Part shown: positions 8,325 to 16,173 of the stretch, piece after piece
Position numbering within the stretch: position 1 is the first letter of the stretch
Layout of the letters: each line of letters opens with the position of its first letter
Assembly (NCBI GenBank): GCA_029261965.1
Contig: JAJDAH010000025.1
Span: 1 to 37,629 of the forward strand
DNA: 37,629 bases
Direction: 5' to 3'
Source: Polyangiaceae bacterium
Lineage (GTDB): Bacteria; Myxococcota_A; Polyangia; Polyangiales; Polyangiaceae
Made by a program: the position numbers and the translations under genes
The notes under the pieces: generated by a model
Told to the model about the DNA's origin: nothing
The model's input: only the letters and a program-made list of their open reading frames with translations
Databases searched by the model: none

Positions 8325-8330
8325 AACGTA
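8325..8330 (-). promoter_or_regulatory. Possible -10 hexamer (TACGTT) for secernin gene
   Basis: TACGTT lies 7 nt before the GTG at 8317, compatible with a leaderless transcript. No clear -35 is visible. Confidence 0.25.
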
Positions 8331-8553
8331 CACGGGTGCCGCACTGGGGAGTAGAGCCACACGCGCTTCGCATCGGATCAGAGCAAGCGGGCAAGCGCCC
8401 ACATTGCGTGGCTAATCCAAACCACAGCAACGAGCAGTCCGCAGCATTTCCGGATCTCAGGACCTCGACGAGCTCGAGCTGCTCTTCGACACGGGATCGG
8501 GGACGGCCGGGGTCGTCGAGGCCATCGCACCGTCGCGTGCCCCGAATAGCTAG

Positions 8554-9378
8554 CTAGGGGATCTGCATCACGACGATGGAGTCGATGCCCGAGTCGTCCC
8601 CGGGAGTCGGGTGATCGAGGATCAAGTTTCCCTTGTTGCTCATCGTGCAGACGGACTCGTGCTCCTTGGCTTTCTTCTTCTGGTTGCACGTGCCAGCGCC
8701 GCTCCACTTGATTTCGAAGTCGCGCTCCTCGGGGAGAGTGACGGTCAGGCGATAGGTCCCGGGATCCAAGAGGTAGCTCACCCGTTGGCCTTTGTTGAGG
8801 CTGAGCCCGTTGGTGATCTTCTTGGTGATCTGCACCTTGACGGTCGCCTTGGCGCTTCCCGCTTTCGCCACGAGCTCGGTCTCTCCCACCGCCTGCGGCG
8901 TCAGGGTGAGGCCTTGAATCTTCGCCGGCCCCTTGTTCTTCGCGCTGACGTCGAAGGAAACGTCGTCGAGCACGGCTCCGGCTTCGTTCTTCACGCTCAC
9001 TACGAGCTGAACCGGACCGTCATCGAGCGGGATGGGGCCCGGGTCTTCGATCGTGATCGCGCTGATGATTCGACATCGAACGTCCGCCGATGCGCCGACG
9101 CCGCGAACGTCGACGCTGAGCTTCGCGTCGCCGGACTTCTTGCACGACAGCTGCCCCGCTTCGCTGACGCTCGCCACCGAGTCGGGCTCGATGGTGTAAT
9201 TCTGAGGCTCTCGGGTGACTTCAGAGCCGCCGTGCTCGCCGGACAATCGCACGGTGATCGGCACCGGCTCCTTCGACGTGAGCTTGTCGGGCAACTGGAT
9301 CTCCACCTTGGCAGGGGGGGATTTCTGGCACGCGGTGAACGCCAGGAGCGTCATCCCAACGATGGAAGGTCGGTTCAT
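8554..9378 (-). CDS. Lipoprotein with bacterial Ig-like domains
   Basis: This 274-residue lipoprotein starts at the ATG at 9376-9378, which directly opens a signal peptide with lipobox FTAC (Cys17). The mature part reads as two beta-sandwich, Big_2-like modules: one around residues 20-110 (PITVRLSGEHGG, DSVASVSEAGQLSCKKSG) and one around 115-185 (VQLVVSVKNEAGAVLDDVSF, PQAVGETELVAKAGSAKATV). The C-terminal 85 residues (YLLDPGTYRLTVTLPEERDF, AGTCNQKKK) contain a Cys pair that may form a disulfide. It is probably anchored in the envelope as a structural or binding protein. It is divergent from the small lipoprotein at 9508. No enzymatic motif is seen. Confidence 0.75.
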   Translation of the reverse strand: MNRPSIVGMTLLAFTACQKSPPAKVEIQLPDKLTSKEPVPITVRLSGEHGGSEVTREPQNYTIEPDSVASVSEAGQLSCKKSGDAKLSVDVRGVGASADVRCRIISAITIEDPGPIPLDDGPVQLVVSVKNEAGAVLDDVSFDVSAKNKGPAKIQGLTLTPQAVGETELVAKAGSAKATVKVQITKKITNGLSLNKGQRVSYLLDPGTYRLTVTLPEERDFEIKWSGAGTCNQKKKAKEHESVCTMSNKGNLILDHPTPGDDSGIDSIVVMQIP

Positions 9379-9388
9379 GCTGCGCGGG

Positions 9389-9394
9389 ATACTA
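9389..9394 (-). promoter_or_regulatory. Possible -10 hexamer (TAGTAT) for Ig-like lipoprotein
   Basis: TAGTAT lies 10 nt before the ATG at 9378, implying a leader of only a few bases. No convincing -35 is visible. Confidence 0.3.
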
Positions 9395-9507
9395 TCAAAC
9401 AGGCGGCGACCGGGCGCCCGGAACCCCAAGCAGGCTCGACCGCCCCGGCGCGTCGCCGACAACACGTCGCTTGCATCCAGCATCGCCGAGATGTAACCCT
9501 GCTCGCG

Positions 9508-9816
9508 ATGCGGACGCCTTGGCTATTGCTCGTCGTGACACTCGTCGTGGGGTGCAAAAAACAGCCGGAGTACCTGGCGCGCGAAGAGAGCGTCGACGAG
9601 CTGTGCCCGGAGGGCCGCAAGGGCTACGCGTACGCGATCAACCAGCCGGACTCCGGCGCCGACAAGCTGGATGTCCCCGCGTCGGCCGTCAAGTGGGGTT
9701 GCACGGCGCCGGCCGCAGCGTGGACCGACTACCGCGATGAAAAGGCCGGCGGCGATCGCGCCAAAGTCCACGCGATGCGTGCCGAAGGCCGCACGATTCT
9801 CTGCTGTGACAAGTAG
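9508..9816 (+). CDS. Small Cys-containing lipoprotein
   Basis: This 102-residue protein starts at an ATG that opens a signal peptide with lipobox VVGC (Cys16: RTPWLLLVVTLVVGCKK). The mature part has Cys at about 33, 65, 98 and 99 (DELCPEG, KWGCTAP, LCCDK), a short disulfide-capable domain. I do not recognise a family. It is divergent from the Ig-like lipoprotein (129 nt between starts), so the two may share a control region. Confidence 0.7.
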   Translation: MRTPWLLLVVTLVVGCKKQPEYLAREESVDELCPEGRKGYAYAINQPDSGADKLDVPASAVKWGCTAPAAAWTDYRDEKAGGDRAKVHAMRAEGRTILCCDK

Positions 9817-9855
9817 TCGTCGGCCTGCGCCGGTCAGAGCGCTGCTAGCAGCCGC

Positions 9856-10662
9856 TCAGGGCGAGCGGCAGACGGTGAACTCTTGGAGGATCCCGCTCGG
9901 CAAGCACTCGTCGTTGGGCTCACACACGTCACGCCCATCCGAGTGGCAAAACGGAACGTCGTTGCCCTCGCAAGTGGGAGCGCATTCGACGATGCGATAG
10001 TTCGACGACGGCGGGAACGTCGTGGTCTGCAGATCTCCACAGCAGACGCCGCCGGGACAATCTTCGGGGCCGTCACAAAGTACGGGGGTGCCGCCGCCGC
10101 ACGGCTCGCCGATCTTTCGGCATTCCGATGGCTGCTGCAGCGGACCGAGGTTCGGCTCGGAGCAGCAGAACTCACCCATGGCGGGGTTGCAGATGTCGGA
10201 GCCACACTGCACACCGTTCGGCGACGAGGGTCCGCCGCCGGTGCCCGGCATGCCTCCGGTACCGGGTGCGCCGCCCGGTGAGCCGGCGCCGCCCCCTGTA
10301 CCCGGTGCACCTGCCATCCCTCCCGTGCCTGGGGCGCCGCCCGTTGCCGTGCCGCCCATTCCGCCTGTAGAGGGGCCGCCGCCTGTAGAGGGGCCGCCGC
10401 CGGTCGACGGGCCACCGCCCGTGGAAGGACCGCCGCCCGTAGATGTCGCGCCGCCGCTAGACGGACCTCCATCGGTGGAGGGACCGCCACCAGTCGAGGG
10501 ACCACCTCCGGACCCTGTGCCTGCCGCCGCGCCGCCTTGACCCGATGACGTGCCCGCGCCCCCACCAAAAAGCCCGTCACCGGAGGTGCCACCGCACGCC
10601 GCGGACAGCACTGCGCCAGAGGCGAGCAGAGCGACGAGATGAGCGCGATGAAACGAGATCAT
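9856..10662 (-). CDS. Gly-rich-linker lipoprotein with Cys-rich C-domain
   Basis: This 268-residue protein starts at the ATG at 10660-10662 and has a lipobox LSAAC (Cys23). Residues 24-148 are a low-complexity Gly/Pro/Ser/Thr linker with eight GGGPST-type hexapeptides at residues 52-99. The C-terminal domain (residues 150-268) contains about 14 Cys, many in CC or CxxxC spacing (CGSDICNP, EFCCSEP, GGVCCGD, VECAPTCEG). The architecture of anchor, flexible spacer and disulfide-rich head recurs in this region and is common in myxobacteria. The head is likely displayed at the cell surface or in the periplasm. Its function is unknown. Homology of the linker to other proteins means little because of its composition. 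Confidence 0.75.
   Translation of the reverse strand: MISFHRAHLVALLASGAVLSAACGGTSGDGLFGGGAGTSSGQGGAAAGTGSGGGPSTGGGPSTDGGPSSGGATSTGGGPSTGGGPSTGGGPSTGGGPSTGGMGGTATGGAPGTGGMAGAPGTGGGAGSPGGAPGTGGMPGTGGGPSSPNGVQCGSDICNPAMGEFCCSEPNLGPLQQPSECRKIGEPCGGGTPVLCDGPEDCPGGVCCGDLQTTTFPPSSNYRIVECAPTCEGNDVPFCHSDGRDVCEPNDECLPSGILQEFTVCRSP
10366..10509. repeat. 18-bp tandem repeats (8 copies) in linker
   Basis: Eight 18-bp units encode GGGPST hexapeptides (two variant copies, DGGPSS and GGATST). Copies differ mainly at third positions, so the array is kept at protein level. It is an in-gene minisatellite, not a CRISPR. Confidence 0.8.
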
Positions 10663-10797
10663 GTCGACGTCAAGATACCACCACGAGTGCCGAATGTGGG
10701 CTTGCAACCGCGCACGGCGATTTTCTGACAGCGCAAACGGAAATTTTTGCACTCACTACGAGGCTGCCGCTAACGGTGCCGCGCGCGCTTTCGCTGA

Positions 10798-11310
10798 TCA
10801 GACGCCGGCGTCGCTTCCAGCCAAGTCGAGCGGGACGTTCTTCGTGACGATGTCGTCACAGGCCGTATCGATCTCGGCTTCGAGTCGCGTTTCGATCGTC
10901 TGGTACCCACTGGCTTCGACAATGACGGTGGCCGCGCCGCTGGTCCAGAGCTCGCAAGCGAGCGCCTCTATCGTCGACGGAGGTACCGGCGTAGCGCCGG
11001 CATCCGCGCCAGCATCCGAGCCCGACGACGTGTTTTGCGGCGCGCTTCCCCCGTCCGCCGTCGCGGGCGCGCAAAAAACGACCCGCGGGGTGCTATCGGG
11101 ATCGGACAACGAATATTCTTCGCTCCCGCCACCGTATCGGACTCGGAGCTCGAGATCCCCTGGCAGCGGTGCTCCTCCTGCAGTGAGAATCAACCGAAAA
11201 GCCGGACGGTTTTTCCCGTCGCAGGGCCCCGCCGCCGGAGCGGCGTCCGGACCACATCCGAGCAGCCCGGCGGCAAGCACCACGCTTGCGAATTGCAGCA
11301 GCGACCTCAA
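10798..11310 (-). CDS. Lipoprotein of unknown function
   Basis: The TTG at 11308-11310 opens a compact lipoprotein signal (RSLLQFASVVLAAGLLGC), giving about 170 residues. The frame extends to an ATG at 11406, which would put 32 extra residues before the signal peptide, so the short form is preferred but not proven. The mature region has a beta-rich stretch (LILTAGGAPLPGDLELRVRYG), an Asp/Gly/Ala-rich spacer (SGSDAGADAG) and a C-terminal part with TVIVEASGYQTIETRLEAEID, a carboxypeptidase-regulatory or PEGA-like flavour (inference). It is divergent from the RCC1 lipoprotein. Confidence 0.6.
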   Translation of the reverse strand: MRSLLQFASVVLAAGLLGCGPDAAPAAGPCDGKNRPAFRLILTAGGAPLPGDLELRVRYGGGSEEYSLSDPDSTPRVVFCAPATADGGSAPQNTSSGSDAGADAGATPVPPSTIEALACELWTSGAATVIVEASGYQTIETRLEAEIDTACDDIVTKNVPLDLAGSDAGV

Positions 11311-11415
11311 GGGGAAGGTGTCTAGCGCCTTCCGTGACAGCGGCCACCCCTCCACGCAAAGAAATCCAGACGATGAGGCGATTTTGGGCGGCCACGAACA
11401 GAGCACTCGCTCTGC

Positions 11416-11421
11416 TAGGGT
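11416..11421 (+). promoter_or_regulatory. Possible -10 hexamer (TAGGGT) for RCC1 lipoprotein
   Basis: TAGGGT lies 5 nt before the ATG at 11427, a spacing that would give a leaderless message. It matches the consensus at only three positions. Confidence 0.25.
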
Positions 11422-11426
11422 GAGCG

Positions 11427-13007
11427 ATGCGCGCGATTTCGTGGATGCTCATGCTGGGTCTCGCCGCCGGCGTCGGGTGCTCGGGCGGAAAAGGAAAGAA
11501 CGACACCGGTCCCGACGCTTCGTCGGGTGGGAGCGGCGGCTCGGGCGGCACCAGCGGCTCGGGCGGCTCGGGCGGCTCCGGCGGCTCCGGCGGCTCGGGC
11601 GGCTCGGGTGGCACGAGCGGCTCGGGCGGCACCAGCGGCTCCGGAGGGGTTGCTGGAATGGACGCCGGCACCAGCGGCTCCGGCGGCACCAGCGGCTCCG
11701 GAGGGGCTGCGGGAATGGACGCCGGAGCGGCAGGGTCATCCGGAGCGGCAGGGTCATCCGGAGCTGGAGCTGGTGGCACCGCGGGAGCGGCGGGCAACGC
11801 GGGCGCTTCCGGCGCTGGAGGCGCCATGGCGTGCGGCCTCGGACAAACGTGCTGCGCCGGCAGCACCTGCACCGGGGGTTTCGAATGCCTCGGACAAACG
11901 TGCAGCTGCATTCGCGCCATCCACGGCGACCTGGCACTGCGCACCGACAGAACCGTCTACGACTACGCGCCGGCCGCGGCGGTCGTCGAAGTCGGCGCGA
12001 CTGGTGTGCCGCTCGACGACGTCACGGAGATCTTCGACGGATTCCACCACGGCTGCGCCCTCAAGAGCGACGGCACCGTGTGGTGCTGGCCGAAAGACTC
12101 GCTCGGAAACAACTCGGGTCAACTCGGCAACGGCACTTTCGACACCCCACCGCCGGCACGCCAGGCGTCGCAAGTCATGCTGCCTCCGTCGACCGACGGT
12201 GGCGCCGGCCAGCCGCTCACGAACATCACCCACATCAACAACGGCTCCTCGCGCTGCTATCTCGCGACGGCGACCTGCGCGGTGCGGAACGACGGCGCGC
12301 TCCTTTGCTGGGGAAGCCACGACAGCAGCGGTGGCGGCGGCGGCAGCCTGTTCAACGACGGACCGGTCGGCGCGCGCGCTTACGCCACGCCAATCATGGC
12401 TGACGCCACCAACCCCGTCACCCTGGTCGAACAGGTCAGTCTTGGAACCCGCCACGCTTGCCTGCTGAGAAACGGCGGCGAGGTTTGGTGTTGGGGCTCG
12501 GGCATCGGGGGCGCCCTTGGCCAAGGCAGCTCGAGTATGAGCGTCTATCCAGCTCGAGTCACCTTGCCCGGAGCAGCGACAAAAGTCGGCGCCGGCGCCG
12601 ACGCCACCTGCGCGCACATCGCCGACACCGTCTACTGCTGGGGCAGCAACAACAGCGGTCAGGTAGGAATCGGTGACCCCTCGATGAACACCGGCATGTG
12701 CCCGAACTTCTGCAAGCTGACGCCCGGCCAAGTCATCGACGGCAACGCCAGTCCACTCACCGGCGTCATCGAGTTCAACATGGCGTACCTGGGCGCTTGC
12801 GCCACGCTCGCTGACAATTCACTCCACTGCTGGGGCGCCGGGCTGACCGACGTCGCAACACCGATGATGATCAGTGGCAGCCCGGTGACCAACGTCGCGC
12901 AACACACCTCGTGCTCGAGTGCAGGCCTCACCTCGGCGCTGCGATTCCTGACCCGCGACGACATGCTCGAAGATCCCGTCAACACCAGAACCCAGGTCTG
13001 CCCCTGA
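11427..13007 (+). CDS. RCC1-repeat lipoprotein with Gly/Ser linker
   Basis: This 526-residue protein has a lipobox AGVGC (Cys18), a Gly/Ser/Thr/Ala linker to about residue 130, a short Cys-rich stretch (CGLGQTCC, CLGQTCSC) and then RCC1-type blades. Blade motifs are FHHGCALKSDGTVWCW, TCAVRNDGALLCWGS, RHACLLRNGGEVWCWGS, ATCAHIADTVYCWGSNNSGQ and GACATLADNSLHCWGAG. Each blade has a paired Cys pattern C..L...G.v.CWG, which suggests intra-blade disulfides in an exported propeller. RCC1-like repeats form seven-bladed propellers used for binding; about five are obvious here. A partner or ligand cannot be inferred. The linker contains nearly exact DNA repeats. Confidence 0.8.
   Translation: MRAISWMLMLGLAAGVGCSGGKGKNDTGPDASSGGSGGSGGTSGSGGSGGSGGSGGSGGSGGTSGSGGTSGSGGVAGMDAGTSGSGGTSGSGGAAGMDAGAAGSSGAAGSSGAGAGGTAGAAGNAGASGAGGAMACGLGQTCCAGSTCTGGFECLGQTCSCIRAIHGDLALRTDRTVYDYAPAAAVVEVGATGVPLDDVTEIFDGFHHGCALKSDGTVWCWPKDSLGNNSGQLGNGTFDTPPPARQASQVMLPPSTDGGAGQPLTNITHINNGSSRCYLATATCAVRNDGALLCWGSHDSSGGGGGSLFNDGPVGARAYATPIMADATNPVTLVEQVSLGTRHACLLRNGGEVWCWGSGIGGALGQGSSSMSVYPARVTLPGAATKVGAGADATCAHIADTVYCWGSNNSGQVGIGDPSMNTGMCPNFCKLTPGQVIDGNASPLTGVIEFNMAYLGACATLADNSLHCWGAGLTDVATPMMISGSPVTNVAQHTSCSSAGLTSALRFLTRDDMLEDPVNTRTQVCP
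11627..11725. repeat. 42-bp direct repeat, two copies
   Basis: 11627-11668 and 11684-11725 are near-identical (two differences), each starting cggcaccagcggctccgg and ending aatggacgccgg. They encode GTSGSGG(V/A)AGMDAG, and the low divergence points to recent duplication or homogenisation. Confidence 0.8.
11726..11761. repeat. 18-bp perfect tandem repeat, two copies
   Basis: The unit agcggcagggtcatccgg occurs twice in tandem (11726-11743, 11744-11761), directly after the 42-bp repeats and still in the linker of the RCC1 lipoprotein. Confidence 0.85.
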
Positions 13008-13057
13008 ATCACGGCTCGGGTAGATTCACCAACCGGTTCCGGCGGAGTCGCGCGCGG

Positions 13058-14077
13058 TCAACGAGCTCGCGCCGTCTTCGCCACCCAGTCCGCGTTGCTT
13101 TCGAGCGCAAACGGCTTGTTCGACGTGGGGTCGGCCCAGTTCGGCTCGAGGTGAACCATCGTCGCCGCGCACTCCCGCTTGTCGAACCAGCAGTGACCCG
13201 CCATCGAAAGCTCCGGCAACGCGAGGTCCTGCCGCTGCACGATGATCCAGCCGCTCCCATCCTCACGAAGGCACTGCTTCGCGGTGGGCTCACACTCGCC
13301 GTCGCCGAACCCCGCGATGAGGTCGAGCACCTCCGGCATCCCGTTGTTGAAGTCGGTCTCTCCATTGACGACGCGTAACCGGTTCTTCGCGAGCGTCGGA
13401 CGCGCGTCGCCGCCGTACCCCGTCGCCCATGCCGCACGAACGCGGTCGTCGAAGCTCGACGCCATCACCCCGACGAACGCCCCCTGGCTGTGCCCCCAAA
13501 GCGCGATGCCCAAATCGCAATCCACCTGAGGCAAAGCGCACGCTCGGGCCAGAACGCTCTCGGGTTGAGCAGCGCCGAACAAGCAGTCCAACTGATTGAT
13601 GTGGTCACTGAGCCAGGCAATCGCTCCGTTGTCGTAGTCGACCGACAGCGCGACAAATCCTCGCCGAGCCATCGCCTCCGTCACCACCATCGGCGCTTCT
13701 CCATCGAAACGCGCACTCGCATCGCCATCGACGAACCGCGTCCCCACGAAGTAGAGGAACAGCGGATACATGGCGCCGTCGTCCCCCGACGGCTCGAACC
13801 CCGCCGTCGGATACCGCGTCTCACATCCCGGCCCATTGTCGACCCCGCCGAGGTAGTCCGGCGGCGACGAGAGCCTCACCGAAGGCCAAGTCGTCCGAGC
13901 GTCTGCCCCAGCCGACCCAGAATCCGAGCTCCCCGCATCCGCGCCGCTTCCCCCGAGCTCCGCCGAGCCACTCGAACACGCCGCCACCGAAAGCGCGATC
14001 GCCGCCAACCCCACGAGGTCGGCGCAGCAACGAGAGTTCGCTAGTGCGGTCGCCCGACTCGACACACGAATCATCAT
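13058..14077 (-). CDS. Alpha/beta-hydrolase lipoprotein
   Basis: This 339-residue protein has a lipobox VAAC (Cys34) after a basic N-region; an ATG pair at 14072-14077 sets the start. A short Gly/Ser/Asp spacer precedes the catalytic domain. The nucleophile elbow GHSQG is clear (Ser197 in LWGHSQGAFVGVM). Candidate triad partners are Asp242 (NGETDFNN) and His295 (MAGHCWF). The family match is to esterase/PET-hydrolase-like or dienelactone-hydrolase-like enzymes (FVALSVDYDNGAIAW). Several Cys suggest disulfides in an exported enzyme. It is probably a surface or periplasmic esterase; the substrate is unknown. It is convergent with the RCC1 gene. Confidence 0.78.
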   Translation of the reverse strand: MMIRVSSRATALANSRCCADLVGLAAIALSVAACSSGSAELGGSGADAGSSDSGSAGADARTTWPSVRLSSPPDYLGGVDNGPGCETRYPTAGFEPSGDDGAMYPLFLYFVGTRFVDGDASARFDGEAPMVVTEAMARRGFVALSVDYDNGAIAWLSDHINQLDCLFGAAQPESVLARACALPQVDCDLGIALWGHSQGAFVGVMASSFDDRVRAAWATGYGGDARPTLAKNRLRVVNGETDFNNGMPEVLDLIAGFGDGECEPTAKQCLREDGSGWIIVQRQDLALPELSMAGHCWFDKRECAATMVHLEPNWADPTSNKPFALESNADWVAKTARAR

Positions 14078-14373
14078 GACACAACAACCGCCCTCGAATC
14101 CGGTCGAGCCCCGCTCGGCGCGCGCGGCGTCGTCCCACGACACCACCGTCTTGCGAAAGCGAACACGTGAAGCTCGAAATCGACCTCGGCGAGCGATCGG
14201 GCACCGCCAAACAGGTCCCCAAACAAGTCCGCCACCACAAAGCCCGCTGGCTCCCCGAAAAAACCACCAGCGAAGCCCCCAACAGACGCGACTGAAACGA
14301 GAGCGTCACCAGCAGCTGAAAAGCGGGCCTCGCGTGCCATTTCGGCCAATTTTGGCGAAAACGGGGCTGAATG

Positions 14374-14387
14374 CTCCCCTAGGGGAG
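14374..14387. promoter_or_regulatory. 14-bp perfect palindrome (possible operator)
   Basis: CTCCCCTAGGGGAG is a perfect palindrome 68 nt upstream of the pectate lyase start, well placed for a dimeric regulator. It is GC-rich, so chance is possible. Confidence 0.35.
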
Positions 14388-14402
14388 GGCCTCCAGGCTG
14401 AG

Positions 14403-14420
14403 GTTTCAGGACGTTTCAGG
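14403..14420. repeat. Direct repeat GTTTCAGG x2, one helical turn apart
   Basis: GTTTCAGG at 14403-14410 and 14413-14420, starts 10 bp apart, lies 35 nt upstream of the pectate lyase ATG. The geometry resembles tandem activator sites. Confidence 0.35.
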
Positions 14421-14454
14421 TGGCCTCGGGCGCACTTCAGCGGACAATTCTCGC

Positions 14455-15738
14455 ATGCTGGCTACAACTCACCGGGCCTCCTTGCTTCTCCTCGTGCTCG
14501 CCGCTGGATGCAGCGATGCCGGCAATGGTCGGGGGCAAATGGCGTGGGACGGCACCATGGGCGGGGCGAACGCGGCACCGCTGGGATCGCCGGGGTGCTC
14601 TCAACCTGGAGACTGCAACGCCTGCTCCACGTGCTTCGACGCTTGCGCCTGCGCCACCGGCGATTCGTTGACGTGCCTTTCGGCGTGTGAGGATCCCCAG
14701 GGCGGCACCGCCGGCACCACGGGCACAGGAGGCAATCCGGCTTCGACCGGCGGAAGCGCTGGCACCGGCGTCGGCGGTGGACCCGTCGGTACCGGCGGCG
14801 TGGCCGGCACGGGCGGTGCGCCGGCCGGCACCGGCGGCACTGGGGGCGATCCGAACGGTGTCGGCGGCACCGGCGGAGGGCCAATTGGCGCCGGGGGTTC
14901 CGGTGGCGGCGTTGGCGGCGCGGGCGGAGGCGGCATCGGTCCCGCGGCGGGCGCGACGTGCGAGGGGCCAGGCAGGAAAGACGCTCTGCCGCCACCCACC
15001 TTCGCCGACACCAAGTCCGTCTCGAGCACCATCGTGATCGACGAGCCTGGCGTGTACGACTACGGCAACGTGCTCCACGAGTGGACCGGCTCCGGCAGCT
15101 GCAACCAAACGGAGAACCAGCCCTACATTCTGCGCATCGCGAGCTCCGACGTGACCCTGCGAAACTTCGCCTACAAGAACGCGCCCGATGGCATTCACAT
15201 CGGAACCGCCAACGACGGCCAGGGGCATTCTTCTGGCCGATCGATCGGCAACATCGTCCTCGAAAACGTCACGGGCTGGGCCTGCGAGGACGCGATGACC
15301 ATCCAGTACGGCGTCCAAGACGTGACCATCCGCGACTCACGCTTCATCGGGAACCCGAATCAGAGCTACGCGGACAAGTTGCTCCAGCTCAACTTCGGAG
15401 ACATCACCATCGAGCGCACGATCTTCGAGTCGAGCTTGACCTGCGTCATGTTCAAAGGCGGGCAGAACATCCGCATTCTCGACAGTGTCTTCGTCGACTG
15501 CGATCGCGCCGTCAACGGCAGCGACCACGACGGCATCGTCGGCAACATCAGCAGCGACCCCAGCACGCTCTGGACCGAGCGAAATGCCGGCTACTTCGCG
15601 AGTCGCGCCCCGGTGTTCTGGGACCCATGGGGCATGCTCACCGCCTACGGCAGCATCACCGTCGACTCGACGGCCGATCTGCTGTGCGACGCCGGCCGGC
15701 ACGACATGCGAGACGGCGCCGTCCTGAACTTGCGCTGA
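14455..15738 (+). CDS. Pectate lyase-like (PL3-type) parallel beta-helix lipoprotein
   Basis: This 427-residue protein has a lipobox LAAGC (Cys19), a short Cys-rich piece (CSQPGDCNACSTCFDACAC), a Gly/Thr-rich spacer (about 80-160) and a right-handed beta-helix domain. The helix has PL3-like landmarks: VIDEPGVYDYGNVLHEW, LRNFAYKNAPDGIHIG, LENVTGWACEDAMTIQ, YADKLLQLNFGDITIERT and VMFKGGQNIRILDSVF. The acidic CEDA and ADK positions correspond to the calcium-binding and catalytic region of family 3, though I cannot align them residue by residue. PL3 enzymes cleave polygalacturonate by beta-elimination. A cell-anchored form would suit surface degradation of plant material. The substrate is uncertain: it may act on another acidic glycan. 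Confidence 0.72.
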   Translation: MLATTHRASLLLLVLAAGCSDAGNGRGQMAWDGTMGGANAAPLGSPGCSQPGDCNACSTCFDACACATGDSLTCLSACEDPQGGTAGTTGTGGNPASTGGSAGTGVGGGPVGTGGVAGTGGAPAGTGGTGGDPNGVGGTGGGPIGAGGSGGGVGGAGGGGIGPAAGATCEGPGRKDALPPPTFADTKSVSSTIVIDEPGVYDYGNVLHEWTGSGSCNQTENQPYILRIASSDVTLRNFAYKNAPDGIHIGTANDGQGHSSGRSIGNIVLENVTGWACEDAMTIQYGVQDVTIRDSRFIGNPNQSYADKLLQLNFGDITIERTIFESSLTCVMFKGGQNIRILDSVFVDCDRAVNGSDHDGIVGNISSDPSTLWTERNAGYFASRAPVFWDPWGMLTAYGSITVDSTADLLCDAGRHDMRDGAVLNLR

Positions 15739-15786
15739 CCACGAGCACGACCACGGCCCGGCACGCGCGTTGCTACGCGCACTGGC

Positions 15787-16080
15787 ATGCGGGGGATTGC
15801 AGCCGGCGTTGCGGTGTTGTTCCACCGCCTTCGCTCAGACCGATGAACGCTCTGACCATGATCTGGAGATCACACTAGACCTTCGCCCGCCGCCGAAACT
15901 CGCCGCCGCGCCGCTGAACGTCTTCGCCTCGACTCAGCGACCCCGCATATCCGGCGAGGAAGCGTGGGCGACGCCAGAATACGACGGAGATCCTGTCACC
16001 ACCGAACCGTACCGCTCACGCTGGTACGGCCAGGTTCTGAGCAACGGCGAATCGACGAATGGCATCTCGACCCGTCGTAG
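15787..16080 (+). pseudogene. Frameshifted remnant of an outer-membrane/secreted protein
   Basis: An ATG at 15787 opens a signal peptide (MRGIAAGVAVLF) but then meets a stop. The frame shifted by one reads STAFAQTDERSDHDLEITLDL, that is, a signal-peptidase site (AFA|QT) and a mature N-terminus. It continues with PPPKLAAAP and TTEPYRSRWYGQVL. The RxRWYG segment resembles the start of myxobacterial membrane proteins, where it is followed by a long helical or barrel region (from memory). Here the similarity ends after about 85 codons. Base composition at third positions stays coding-like across the shift. I read it as a truncated, frameshifted gene. The end coordinate is approximate. Confidence 0.45.
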
Positions 16081-16173
16081 CCGATGCATCGCTGGAAGAG
16101 CGTGCGAACGGCGAGAGCGGGCACGTCGGCGTCGATGGGCTATTGTATCCGAGTGAGGGGGCCGGCGTTACGG

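Larger units (their letters stand above)
14078..14454. other. Intergenic region between divergent genes
   Basis: This is a 377-nt divergent intergenic stretch. A minus-strand 91-codon frame (14074-14349) exists but has no family features and crosses the start of the hydrolase gene, so I do not call it. The right half holds a palindrome and direct repeats listed separately; nothing else is visible. Confidence 0.5.

Noticed and set aside
10366-10509. Regular 18-bp repeats, considered as CRISPR or integron-like array
   Set aside because: No spacers, in-frame hexapeptide units and third-position variation show a coding linker.
14074-14349. 91-codon minus-strand frame between the hydrolase and the lyase
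   Set aside because: Ala/Gly/Phe-rich composition, no Shine-Dalgarno, and it overlaps the signal-peptide region of the hydrolase in another frame.
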